A stretch of 28,746 bases of DNA from a virus. Position 1 is the stretch's first letter. The number at the start of each line of letters is the position of its first letter. Location of the stretch: the IMG/VR virus record IMGVR_UViG_3300047452_000025, positions 1 to 28,746 of that record. One strand, given 5' to 3'. Shown here one piece after another: positions 1 to 6,077 of this stretch. Both the position numbers and the translations under genes were made by a program. The notes beneath the pieces are model-generated. The model made no database searches and was not told the origin of the DNA. It saw nothing but the letters and a program-made list of their open reading frames with translations.

Positions 1-174
1 AGTGGGTGCGTCTATATGTTGTGTATATTAGTGCATTTGTGTGAGAAATGAAAGACCCCCTGAACGTGACCGCGCTCAGAGGGCCAGTGAGGAGAGCCAG
101 TGTATGGAGCTACACGATACCAACAGGGAGGGAGAGAGGTTGGCTCTTGCTGAGAAGGTAACACAATTTTAAGC
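1..174. other. non-coding edge region, function unknown
   Basis: No convincing gene is visible here. The stretch has a purine-rich block around 125-140 and an 8-base near-repeat ending in CCAGTG at 82-89 and 95-102. It lies downstream of the leftward replication operon and its terminator, so it may be the space before another transcription unit outside the window. The only longish reading frame, on the minus strand, runs through the terminator and has no protein-like features. Confidence 0.4.
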
Positions 175-211
175 AAAAAAACACCCCCTGCGGAGCGATC
201 ACGCGAGGGGG
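175..211 (-). terminator. intrinsic terminator of leftward replication operon
   Basis: On the minus strand AGGGGG at 206-211 reads CCCCCT and pairs with AGGGGG from 184-189. A 16-base loop contains a short inner GCG/CGC pairing. The hairpin is followed by UGU and then a run of seven U from the A-tract at 175-181. It sits 19 bases past the stop of the P-like gene, where a leftward operon should end. Read on the plus strand there is no U-tract, so it should act on leftward transcripts only. Confidence 0.85.
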
Positions 212-229
212 CAGTTAAGTGAGGCAAAC

Positions 230-733
230 CTATGAACTAGGTGGGTCAACCCTAGCAGGTATATTGTTTGCTGACAAGTATTCTAAGTACGGCTGCAAAT
301 GTGCGTCTGAGATAAGTCCCATCTCTACCATCTTATCTGCCAGCTTACCGCGTATATACATCTCACCTACTGGTTCACCTGCAATGATACGTTTGGCATT
401 TAGCTGTAAGGTGTCAGGCTTCCACGGGCCGCTGCTTACTGAGCGTGTGGATGCAGATGTCATAGACTTAGAAACTGCTGCGCTGATTTCTGCGGATGTG
501 GGCCAAGAGCGAGACTTGTGCGCTTCTTTTAGTTTCAGCATTGCGCGATCCATTGTGCCGCGAATGTGATCCTCATTTGTGTCGTTAGGAAACTTCTGGT
601 TAATCAAGCGACAGATACCCTCTACCTCTGTCTGCGCACGTTTCTCATCTTCTAAGTGCTTTGGAATAGCGTAAGTGCCAAGGATGTTCATTAGCTCATT
701 ACGGATTAGCTGCATTCTCATATCATAGTTCAT
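230..733 (-). CDS. putative replication accessory protein (lambda P position)
   Basis: A 167-residue soluble, mostly helical protein directly behind the O-like initiator, where lambdoid phages carry the helicase loader. No motif proves that role. A stretch near residues 75-85 (KSRSWPTSAEI) is of a kind I have seen in phage replication-region proteins, but there is no Walker A, so a DnaC-type ATPase is unlikely. I chose the ATG at 733 because GAGGT lies 8 bases upstream. In-frame ATG 748 and GTG 763 would overlap the O-like gene more. A strong terminator follows the stop. Function is inferred mainly from position. Confidence 0.7.
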   Translation of the reverse strand: MNYDMRMQLIRNELMNILGTYAIPKHLEDEKRAQTEVEGICRLINQKFPNDTNEDHIRGTMDRAMLKLKEAHKSRSWPTSAEISAAVSKSMTSASTRSVSSGPWKPDTLQLNAKRIIAGEPVGEMYIRGKLADKMVEMGLISDAHLQPYLEYLSANNIPARVDPPSS

Positions 734-737
734 AGCA

Positions 738-1388
738 TTATACCTCATCTGCCCAGCGCTCACCGTTTAGCCAAGTAGCTAGGTGAGGCATGTATTGTTT
801 GTCTTTACCGTCTAGTGTTGAAACGTATGCTTCCAGTTTAGGCAATAGATCAAAGAAGTCTATCTTCTTAGAAGCTGTTACATATGCTTTTCTAGCCTGC
901 CCTTTCCCTACCTTGCGTGGGTACATTTCCCATAATTGATCAAAGTAATAATTCACCTCATCATCCTTTGATGATGTATATAGTTTACTTCCAAGGTTCT
1001 TTCTTACAAGGTTTGGGTCAAAATTTTGTACCCTCCCCCCTACAGATTTTGTACCCTCCCCCTGTTGTTTTCTTGAGGGGGCTTTGTAGCACTTCATACC
1101 GCCAACTGTTCCGTCATCTTTAAACAAGAAATAATAATTGTTGGATGTCTGCCTGCCATCATCGCAGTAATACGGTGACCACTGAATAAGTTTAAGGCGC
1201 TCTAGTTCTTTTAGGTGGTTACGAACGCTTTGCTCACTCATCTCGCAACAATCTGCCAAACGCTTAATGCTTGGATAGCACTTTAAGGTTTCGCCGTTGT
1301 GATGATCTGCAAGCCAATACAACACAATCTTGGTTGCAGGCTTCAAACCCTGTTGCTTCATTGCTAATGCTGTCATATAGTGGGACAT
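738..1388 (-). CDS. phage replication initiator, O-like, winged-helix protein
   Basis: 216 residues in two parts. Residues 1-75 form a winged-helix domain of the HTH_36 type seen in phage replication proteins (PATKIVLYWLADHHN, then CYPSIKRLADCCEMSEQSVRNH). Residues 146-216 carry the pattern common to O-like proteins: W-x-x-YPRKVGKGQARKAY and, at the end, PHLATWLNGERW. The linker, residues 95-140, has little predicted structure, and its DNA holds two direct repeats and an inverted repeat that look like an origin. The start has AAAGGAG about 9 bases upstream. It should bind the origin and recruit the host helicase with the product of the next gene. The family call is solid; the exact partner is inferred. 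Confidence 0.85.
   Translation of the reverse strand: MSHYMTALAMKQQGLKPATKIVLYWLADHHNGETLKCYPSIKRLADCCEMSEQSVRNHLKELERLKLIQWSPYYCDDGRQTSNNYYFLFKDDGTVGGMKCYKAPSRKQQGEGTKSVGGRVQNFDPNLVRKNLGSKLYTSSKDDEVNYYFDQLWEMYPRKVGKGQARKAYVTASKKIDFFDLLPKLEAYVSTLDGKDKQYMPHLATWLNGERWADEV
959..976. repeat. perfect 7-bp inverted repeat near candidate origin
   Basis: CATCATC at 959-965 and GATGATG at 970-976 are separated by CTTT. It lies about 50 bp from the direct repeats, inside the O-like gene, with AT-rich sequence (TGTATATAG) next to it. Hairpins and AT-rich tracts beside iterons are usual parts of phage origins. It encodes part of the Ser/Asp-rich linker, so chance from codon use is possible. Confidence 0.4.
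1023..1062. repeat. two direct repeats, candidate replication-origin iterons
   Basis: ATTTTGTACCCTCCCCC occurs at 1023-1039 and again, identically, at 1046-1062, so the period is 23 bp. The period is not a multiple of three, and on the coding (minus) strand the two copies are read in different frames (GEGTKS versus GGRVQNF). Protein selection alone therefore does not explain the identity. They lie in the linker of the O-like initiator gene, the same place as lambda's iterons inside gene O. Only two clear copies are seen; lambda has four. Confidence 0.6.
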
Positions 1389-1418
1389 GAAAGTTTACTC
1401 CTTTCACTGTTAGATGTT

Positions 1419-1453
1419 AAAGACCCGTTGCTTCCACTGGCGCGGGTCTTTTT
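1419..1453 (+). terminator. 9-bp perfect hairpin terminator between regulator and O-like gene
   Basis: AAAGACCCG at 1419-1427 pairs perfectly with CGGGTCTTT at 1443-1451 across a 15-base loop. Read on the plus strand it ends in TTTTTC, a good intrinsic terminator, although no rightward gene precedes it. Read leftward, after the small HTH gene, only three U follow, so it may terminate partly there and lower expression of the replication genes relative to the regulator. The direction of main use is uncertain. Confidence 0.65.
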
Positions 1454-1639
1454 CTATTCTACATCCATAAAATAATCAGACAAGACTTTTACCGTATCGT
1501 AAGTGACATTGCCTACGCCATCCCGAACACGGTAGTAAGTATGCCGCGATAAACCTGTTGCTTCACATACCTTAGACGGTTGACGATCCTTCATCAGCCG
1601 CTGGATATGCTCCAAGTTATACATCATCTTGCTATTCAT
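1454..1639 (-). CDS. small helix-turn-helix regulator (Cro/CI-like)
   Basis: 61 residues, almost entirely one DNA-binding domain. The helix-turn-helix is around residues 21-46 (PSKVCEATGLSRHTYYRVRDG), followed by a helix VTYDTVKVLSDYF typical of Cro/CI-family domains. The ATG at 1639 has AAGGAGAA 5-8 bases upstream; the frame stays open further upstream but that part runs through the promoter. It is the first gene leftward from the divergent control region, preceded by a near-consensus promoter, so it probably regulates its own promoter and the rightward early operon. At this size it could be a Cro-type or an immunity-type repressor. Confidence 0.85.
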   Translation of the reverse strand: MNSKMMYNLEHIQRLMKDRQPSKVCEATGLSRHTYYRVRDGVGNVTYDTVKVLSDYFMDVE

Positions 1640-1725
1640 GCGTTCTCCTTTTTTGCATTCTTGGGGTTGTATATAGGCTACACTTGATATATATGCAAGA
1701 GACAAACAGTAAAACGAGGTAAACA
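1640..1725. promoter_or_regulatory. divergent early control region with candidate operator
   Basis: This 86-bp gap separates the leftward regulator from the rightward recombination operon. TTGCAT at 1653-1658 and ATGCAA at 1693-1698 form a widely spaced inverted repeat, and TGTA...TACA brackets the AT-rich middle at 1669-1682. A rightward promoter is less clear: TTGTAT at 1667-1672 with TATATG at 1690-1695 gives 17-bp spacing. The rightward ribosome site GAGG lies before the ATG at 1726. Confidence 0.55.
1670..1698 (-). promoter_or_regulatory. leftward early promoter
   Basis: On the minus strand TTGCAT (1698-1693) and TATATA (1675-1670) are separated by exactly 17 bases, close to the sigma-70 consensus. 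The ribosome binding site and ATG of the small HTH gene follow at 1650-1637. The -35 box is one arm of an inverted repeat whose other arm, TTGCAT, is at 1653-1658, so a repressor site may overlap it. Confidence 0.7.
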
Positions 1726-1911
1726 ATGCATAAACATCCTACACCATTGGCTATAAAGTCAGAGATATATAAATCGCTATGTATGGCGGCTGCAAAGCAC
1801 AGCTTGCTTTCAAGCGATGTCACGATAGCATTGCAGGCTATTGATGAAGGTATTGAAGCAGCAAACAAAGCACACGATGAACTAAGAAAGGCTATGGGAT
1901 ATGACCAATAA
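1726..1911 (+). CDS. small hypothetical early protein
   Basis: 61 residues, first gene of the rightward early operon, with GAGG 7-8 bases before the ATG. Its sequence is helical and mildly acidic (LQAIDEGIEAANKAHDELRKAMG) with no recognised motif. It overlaps the annealing-protein gene by 11 bases, which suggests translational coupling. First genes after a phage control region often encode host-takeover or regulatory peptides, but nothing in the sequence shows which. Confidence 0.75.
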   Translation: MHKHPTPLAIKSEIYKSLCMAAAKHSLLSSDVTIALQAIDEGIEAANKAHDELRKAMGYDQ

Positions 1912-2566
1912 GTTTCATATAGCAATGGAATTTGCCAGCGAACTAAATGAAAAGCACGGCAAGACAATGCAAGGCGGTAAGAAATATCTAATGGTAGATC
2001 GCCGCATAGAAGCATTCCGCGCAACATTTGGTGGTGAATACGGAATAGAAACAAAAGTTCTCCACTCTGATGAGCGTAGCGTGATGATACAATGCGACAT
2101 CAAAGACAAAGATGGGTTTGTTGTTTCATCTGGTGTTGCAGAAGAAATACGCGGATCAACAATGGTCAACAAAACATCCGCAGTAGAAAACTGCCAAACC
2201 AGCGCTGTTGGACGGGCGCTTTCAATGCTGGGACTTGCTGGTGGCGAGTTTGCATCTCTTAATGAAATGGAAGGTGTACCACGCAAAGAGATGGAAAAGG
2301 AAATACGCGACCTAAAAGATAAGATTAAAGAAATTAAGGAAAGCGATGTAGAACCATCTACCGAACCTAAAATGGAAATGACAACAGAAGATCGCGCGGA
2401 TGCTTGGCTTACTTTTTACGACAACAAGCCAGATGCGCAAAAGTTTTCTAAAGCAGAAGAACGGTTCCAGAAATTTATGAACCAAGCTGAGAATTATTTA
2501 TCAGCAGAAGTTACAGCAAATCTATGGGACAAACATGATGAACGTAAAACGGAGCTAATGGTATGA
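1901..2566 (+). CDS. single-strand annealing protein, Erf/Rad52-like
   Basis: 221 residues. Residues about 26-122 match the phage single-strand annealing family: GGKKYLMVDRRIEAFRATFG, a beta-rich middle (IQCDIKDKDGFVVSSG), and the signature KTSAVENCQTSAVGRALSMLG at 91-111, where the E-x(3)-TSAVGRAL pattern is typical. After it comes a highly charged helical stretch (128-150), then a C-terminal tail of unknown role. These proteins pair complementary single strands in phage recombination. The next gene encodes SSB, the usual partner, and its ATG overlaps this stop in ATGA. The family is clear; whether it is closest to Erf or another Rad52-like subgroup needs a profile search. Confidence 0.85.
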   Translation: MTNKFHIAMEFASELNEKHGKTMQGGKKYLMVDRRIEAFRATFGGEYGIETKVLHSDERSVMIQCDIKDKDGFVVSSGVAEEIRGSTMVNKTSAVENCQTSAVGRALSMLGLAGGEFASLNEMEGVPRKEMEKEIRDLKDKIKEIKESDVEPSTEPKMEMTTEDRADAWLTFYDNKPDAQKFSKAEERFQKFMNQAENYLSAEVTANLWDKHDERKTELMV

Positions 2567-2943
2567 AAGTATGCACTATTATCGGGCGTGTCACCAAAGA
2601 CAGTCAAATTCAACAGAACGAGAGAGGGGGATTTCTCAAATTTTCAGTCGCAGTTGATGATGGCTATGGAGCAAATAAAGGCACGATCTTCTTTGACGTT
2701 GACTATAACCGAACAGGAATTGCCCAGTACGTTACGAAAGGTAAACAAGTAGGCGTATCAGGTGAGCTAAAAACCCGCGAGTATAATGGCAAAACCTACA
2801 TCAGCATTCGTGCCAATGACGTTAAGCTGATCGGCGGTGGTCAACAGCGTGAGCAAGTATCGCACACTGAGCATGAACCCCAGCGCATGGCAGAAGGTCA
2901 GACGTTCTCAGAAAACCAACTGGACGATGAGATACCTTTCTAA
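2563..2943 (+). CDS. ssb: single-stranded DNA-binding protein
   Basis: 126 residues with a single OB-fold: N-terminal IIGRVTKDSQIQ, then FLKFSVAVDDGYG, FFDVDYNRTGIAQYVTKGKQVGVSGEL, and ISIRANDVKLIGGG. The C-terminus is the acidic tail DDEIPF, the standard SSB tip that docks replication and repair proteins. It is somewhat shorter than bacterial SSB because the linker is short. It starts within the stop of the annealing-protein gene and its TAA shares bases with the next ATG, so the three genes are translationally coupled. It coats single strands and should work with the annealing protein. Confidence 0.92.
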   Translation: MKVCTIIGRVTKDSQIQQNERGGFLKFSVAVDDGYGANKGTIFFDVDYNRTGIAQYVTKGKQVGVSGELKTREYNGKTYISIRANDVKLIGGGQQREQVSHTEHEPQRMAEGQTFSENQLDDEIPF

Positions 2944-3335
2944 TGACCAAGTTGCAGATGGAACTGAGGAATGGGCGCTTAGTGCCTGTTTCTCAATATG
3001 ACGCAGAACGGATGGAAGATTACCCACAAGGCGCGTTGTTTAACCTGTCGCCTACTGGCAAGCGATCTAACCCGCATCATAACCTATACTGGTCTACGCT
3101 GCGCAGGGTGGCTAGGGATACAGGTAAATGGCCCACAGAGCATCACCTGCACGATGAACTAAAGATTGCGTGTGGATATGTGCGGATCAAGTTGTCTGCG
3201 CTAAACGGTGAACTGGTGAACATACCTGATAGCATCAGCTTTGATAAGATGGATCAGCGAGAGTTTAACACGTTCTTTGAACTGACAATGACTAAGCTGG
3301 CAGAGGGAATAGGGTATGACCCATTGGAAACCTAG
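2943..3335 (+). CDS. hypothetical recombination-region protein
   Basis: 130 residues. The middle reads NPHHNLYWSTLRRVARDTGKWPTEHHLHDELKIACGY, and the end has MDQREFNTFFELTMTKLAEGIGYDPLE. The 'many residues conserved around LYW, then a helical end with F-x-x-F' layout is common in small phage proteins near recombination genes, of the kind grouped under DUF1367 or NinB, but I cannot assign it to either with confidence. It starts in the stop of ssb (TAATG) and its last 20 bases overlap the next gene. Function unknown, probably DNA metabolism by context. Confidence 0.75.
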   Translation: MTKLQMELRNGRLVPVSQYDAERMEDYPQGALFNLSPTGKRSNPHHNLYWSTLRRVARDTGKWPTEHHLHDELKIACGYVRIKLSALNGELVNIPDSISFDKMDQREFNTFFELTMTKLAEGIGYDPLET

Positions 3336-3762
3336 CGATGAGATGGTGCAGCGCGAGTTAGACTTGTGTGTGCGTCTAGGTAAGAAGTGGAAATGCACAG
3401 TAGAGATGCAGCACAAGTACAGCGTGTTTGATGCTGTAGCTCACAAAGACAACAAGCCGCAAGCGTTCGTAGAATTGCGCATCATTAACTACGCTTTTTA
3501 TGACCTGCCAGACATTATGATAAGTTTGACAAAATGCACTGCGGGTAAAAACCAAACTGAGATAACAGGATTGCCCAGCCTGTTTGTGGTACACTGGAAG
3601 AAAGACGATACCATTGGCTACATAGACATCAACAAGACTTACCACGGTGAACCTGACTATAGGGTGTCTAAGAAGGGCATGAACAGACTGAATGATGAGG
3701 CAGAAATAGAAGTATGCCGCCATGTCAGAACGTCACAATTCAAGGTGCTAACAGAGATATGA
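3316..3762 (+). CDS. putative restriction-endonuclease-fold protein, possibly inactive
   Basis: 148 residues. The layout resembles phage proteins with the PD-(D/E)xK nuclease fold: D39 in a strand (SVFDAVA), then FVELR at 51-55 in the place of the (D/E)xK strand, a helix with ISLTKCTAGK, and a strand LPSLFVVHWKKDD. The lysine of the motif is replaced by arginine (E53-L-R55), so it may be weak, inactive or a false resemblance. The gene overlaps both neighbours: 20 bases with the gene before and ATGA with the one after. Context with SSB, annealing protein, HNH protein and RusA supports DNA work. Confidence 0.65.
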   Translation: MTHWKPSDEMVQRELDLCVRLGKKWKCTVEMQHKYSVFDAVAHKDNKPQAFVELRIINYAFYDLPDIMISLTKCTAGKNQTEITGLPSLFVVHWKKDDTIGYIDINKTYHGEPDYRVSKKGMNRLNDEAEIEVCRHVRTSQFKVLTEI

Positions 3763-4439
3763 CAGAGTACACACAAGAAAAAGACTTTGATGTTGAGGTC
3801 AAAGTGCGCAACGGAAGATTGCTGAGAGCAATCCGTAAGCATTACAAAAGTACGGCAGCGTTTTGCAGGGAATATAACTTAGATGCCGTGCGCGTTAGTG
3901 CGCTAATGACAATGAAAGTTAAACCAATAAACAAACGAGGCTGGACGCAATTAGCCGCTGATGTTGCTATGCTGCTTGGCAAAGACCCAGAAGACCTTTG
4001 GCCCGACCATATGAAAGAAATCAAATTACGCAGATCAACTGCATCATTTGGCGCAGATTTTGATGAGGTCTTACAAATAGCTCAACAAGGATCGGTTGAA
4101 AAACTTATCGCACAAAAACAAACGCTAGACTTAATCACAGAGAAATTAACAGACCGCGAAAAATATTGCTTAAAAGCACATTACGAAATGGGGAAAACTT
4201 ATGTTGAAATAGCGGAAATACTGGGGAGAAGTGTTGAGAGAGTGCGGCAGATAATTTTTAAAGCACTCAGAAAGTCTCGCAACACAGCGCAGGCTCATGA
4301 TCTAATGAAACTGGCTACGGGAGATTTTCGCATAGTTTATAATGAGGAAACTGAAAGCTACGATTACATTGATACATCAAGACCCAAAAGTATCTCATAC
4401 GCAGCAAGAGAACTCTTTAAGGATGACGAATTAAGTTGA
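3759..4439 (+). CDS. HTH plus sigma-70 region 4 transcription regulator
   Basis: 226 residues with two DNA-binding parts. Residues 17-82 look like a Cro/CI-type domain (NGRLLRAIRKHYKSTAAFCREYN ending GKDPEDLWP). Residues 129-175 are a sigma-70 region 4 helix-turn-helix: LTDREKYCLKAHYEMGKTYVEIAEILG then SVERVRQIIFKALRKSRN. There is no region 2, so it cannot melt a promoter as a normal sigma factor. Proteins with this pairing occur in phages and prophages of alphaproteobacteria. It could activate late genes or redirect host polymerase. The start at 3759 overlaps the previous stop (ATGA). The tail from 190 on is unassigned. Confidence 0.8.
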   Translation: MTEYTQEKDFDVEVKVRNGRLLRAIRKHYKSTAAFCREYNLDAVRVSALMTMKVKPINKRGWTQLAADVAMLLGKDPEDLWPDHMKEIKLRRSTASFGADFDEVLQIAQQGSVEKLIAQKQTLDLITEKLTDREKYCLKAHYEMGKTYVEIAEILGRSVERVRQIIFKALRKSRNTAQAHDLMKLATGDFRIVYNEETESYDYIDTSRPKSISYAARELFKDDELS

Positions 4440-4450
4440 GGGAAGTAAAA

Positions 4451-4597
4451 ATGAGCAACATTCCACACGCCAGAAAAATACTTGAACAGCTTATGAAAGA
4501 TTTAGAGGGTTTTGAAACAGACCTGATGCACATACGCGCGTCTGTAAAAGCTGCGCTGCGCCACATGTATAGAGGCAGCAATGACAAATCTAGCTAA
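4451..4597 (+). CDS. small hypothetical protein, 48 residues
   Basis: A short gene fills the gap between the sigma-region-4 gene and the HNH gene. Its ATG follows GAGGGAAG by about five bases, and its last 17 bases overlap the start of the HNH gene, the same tight packing as the rest of the operon. The peptide starts MSNIPHARKILEQLMKDLEG and is predicted helical, basic near the end. No family is recognised. Confidence 0.65.
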   Translation: MSNIPHARKILEQLMKDLEGFETDLMHIRASVKAALRHMYRGSNDKSS

Positions 4598-4919
4598 ACG
4601 CCCACCTCTGGGTCTAAAGAAAGACAAGCCTTTACGCAGTAAGAAAATGCTGGACAAGGTGCGAGAACTGCCCTGTGCGGTCTGCCAAGCCCACGGTGAG
4701 GTACAGCTATCACCTACAACAGCGCACCACCCGATACATGACCGCTATGGCGTATATAAGCGCGGCGACGATTGGGCTATCCCTCTATGCGATGGGCATC
4801 ATCAGGGAAACTTTGATGACAGCAAGCAGGCCATTCACAAAGACAAACGTGCATGGCGTGAGAAGTATGGCCCTGATTGGTCTTATGCGCCATTTGCAGA
4901 AGGAGAGAACAATGAGTAA
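4581..4919 (+). CDS. HNH/Ref-like zinc nuclease domain protein
   Basis: 112 residues. A basic N-terminus (KRPPLGLKKDKPLRSKK) leads into a treble-clef zinc motif: PCAVC with Cys32 and Cys35, then AHH at 48-50, and IPLCDGHHQG with Cys70, His73 and His74. The end has W-x-x-KYGPDW. This matches the Ref/HNH group of small phage proteins; P1 Ref is a RecA-dependent nuclease that makes breaks at displacement loops. Placement among annealing and resolution genes fits a recombination role. It may instead be a plain HNH nicking enzyme. The stop overlaps the next start by 8 bases. Confidence 0.8.
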   Translation: MTNLAKRPPLGLKKDKPLRSKKMLDKVRELPCAVCQAHGEVQLSPTTAHHPIHDRYGVYKRGDDWAIPLCDGHHQGNFDDSKQAIHKDKRAWREKYGPDWSYAPFAEGENNE

Positions 4920-5190
4920 TCGCATGTCAGGGAAAGACATAAACACGATGTTGCGCATGTATGAGCGAGGTGAAACCGCAAAAGCTATTGGTCAAGAGTT
5001 AGGACGATCACCTAGCGTAATAAGCTCAACTCTCGCGCGTATGAAAAAACAGCTTACGTCAAGGGACTTGTCACCAGAAACAAATCAACTGATACACCAA
5101 GCCCAAGAGGAATTTATTGCTGCGTGGCGGCAATGGAAGAAAACCAACAGTACTGAAGATTTATTCGCCATGATCAGTCCAAGACACTGA
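4912..5190 (+). CDS. small helix-turn-helix protein
   Basis: 92 residues starting at ATG 4912, chosen for the strong AAGGAGAG 4-11 bases upstream. Residues 8-47 form a resolvase-like or sigma-like helix-turn-helix (MLRMYERGETAKAIGQELGRSPSVISSTLARMKK), followed by a helical tail (QEEFIAAWRQWKK). It is the last gene of the first rightward operon. Its final 30 bases overlap, tail to tail, the end of the leftward rusA gene. Likely a small regulator; target unknown. Confidence 0.75.
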   Translation: MSNRMSGKDINTMLRMYERGETAKAIGQELGRSPSVISSTLARMKKQLTSRDLSPETNQLIHQAQEEFIAAWRQWKKTNSTEDLFAMISPRH

Positions 5191-5598
5191 CACATAAAGC
5201 ACTGGCCCACGATCAGGATGACAGTACGTCTTTTTGACCTTCATGCTAGTGACCTGCTTGTCATCAGCAAAGATAGTGCCTGAGAGGCCATCTAAAGCGA
5301 TCTTAGCAATGTTATCCACATCTGGCTTAGTCATGGGGCTTATCGCGCCATACTCTGCCTCTAAGCGCTTTATCTTAGACCATGACTTTGGGATGTCCAT
5401 GAAAGCAATGATTTCAACCGCCACTGGCCTCAGTGTCTGGTCAATGTTGTGCTTTGCCATCTCTGCCCACGCAGCCGCATGAATACGCCGTTCATACTCT
5501 TTTGTTTTCTGCGGTGTGTATGTGTGGCCCACTTTGGTAAACCGTGGCCTGCCCTTGCCAATCGGTTGCCCTGATATTTCCAGTTCTATTTCGTACAT
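5161..5598 (-). CDS. rusA: RusA-family Holliday junction resolvase
   Basis: 145 residues, close to the usual RusA length. The start GQPIGKGRPRF and the core KPDVDNIAKIALDGLSG with ADDKQV are diagnostic. Catalytic acidic residues correspond to Asp93, Asp95 and one of Asp112/Asp113. It cuts four-way DNA junctions in symmetric pairs, resolving recombination and packaging intermediates. It lies against the direction of the surrounding operons, converging on and overlapping the HTH gene by 30 bases, and has its own likely promoter and a GGA ribosome site upstream of the ATG. Family call is firm. Confidence 0.93.
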   Translation of the reverse strand: MYEIELEISGQPIGKGRPRFTKVGHTYTPQKTKEYERRIHAAAWAEMAKHNIDQTLRPVAVEIIAFMDIPKSWSKIKRLEAEYGAISPMTKPDVDNIAKIALDGLSGTIFADDKQVTSMKVKKTYCHPDRGPVLYVSVSWTDHGE

Positions 5599-5629
5599 GC
5601 CCGATCCTTTGTGTAAGAACTGCTGTCAG

Positions 5630-5657
5630 TTAATACCTTGACTTAACTTTTTTGCAA
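5630..5657 (-). promoter_or_regulatory. leftward promoter of rusA
   Basis: On the minus strand TTGCAA (5657-5652) and TATTAA (5635-5630) are separated by 16 bases, 31 bases before the rusA ATG. It faces away from the promoter at 5666-5694, whose -35 box is also TTGCAA. Confidence 0.5.
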
Positions 5658-5665
5658 ATACCCCC

Positions 5666-5694
5666 TTGCAATGTATCACATAAGCGACTATTGT
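5666..5694 (+). promoter_or_regulatory. rightward promoter for the 5.7-8.2 kb operon
   Basis: TTGCAA (5666-5671) and TATTGT (5689-5694) with a 17-base spacer make a good sigma-70 promoter. The first gene starts at 5737 with ACGGAGG just upstream. The -35 hexamer is identical to that of the rusA promoter 9 bases to its left, which could let one regulator control both. Confidence 0.6.
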
Positions 5695-5736
5695 ATGTGT
5701 ATGTTAAACATAAACGCCAACTTACGGAGGTATCCT

Positions 5737-6072
5737 ATGGCACATTCTCTTTCTTTTCTTCTTTCTTCTAACGCAGCTACTGCGCGTATGGCAGATCGCA
5801 AGCCAGCTTATGTCTGCCACATGGAATTGGACACAATGTCCGACACTTGTATGGTTGAGCTAGACGCGGATAGCCGAGATCATGCGCACACTCTTGCGCA
5901 AAGCTGGTTGACTAACGGACGCGCGGTCAGCGTAGGCATCCGCAGAGTTCGTGCTGACGGTACGCTTGGCGAGGCAGACATTCTTGATCTGTCTGACTTT
6001 GAAGATGATCTTTCTGAGGAAACTCAGTCTAATCTTAACCGCGTCATGTCACAGTACGGCTTGGCATTCTAA
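5737..6072 (+). CDS. hypothetical protein, 111 residues
   Basis: First gene of the second rightward operon. ATG 5737 was chosen because ACGGAGG lies 7 bases upstream; an earlier in-frame ATG at 5671 falls within the promoter. A serine/leucine-rich start (MAHSLSFLLSSNAATARMADR) is followed by a compact domain with VELDADSRDHAHTLAQSWLTNGRAVSVGIRRVRADG and an acidic end (LSDFEDDLSEETQSN). No family is recognised. Strong translation signals suggest an abundant product. Confidence 0.75.
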   Translation: MAHSLSFLLSSNAATARMADRKPAYVCHMELDTMSDTCMVELDADSRDHAHTLAQSWLTNGRAVSVGIRRVRADGTLGEADILDLSDFEDDLSEETQSNLNRVMSQYGLAF

Positions 6073-6077
6073 TCAAC

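Noticed and set aside
12-227. Minus-strand reading frame of 71 codons at the left edge
   Set aside because: It runs through the terminator hairpin and its U-tract, has no ribosome site, and its product is proline/serine-rich without protein-like character.
3759-4439. Calling the region-4 protein a full sigma factor
   Set aside because: Regions 2 and 3 are absent; the N-terminal part looks like a Cro/CI-type domain instead.
4912-5190. Anti-CRISPR-associated regulator, because of the small HTH protein at an operon end
   Set aside because: Size and fold alone are not specific, and no inverted repeat promoter or recognisable anti-CRISPR neighbour is present.
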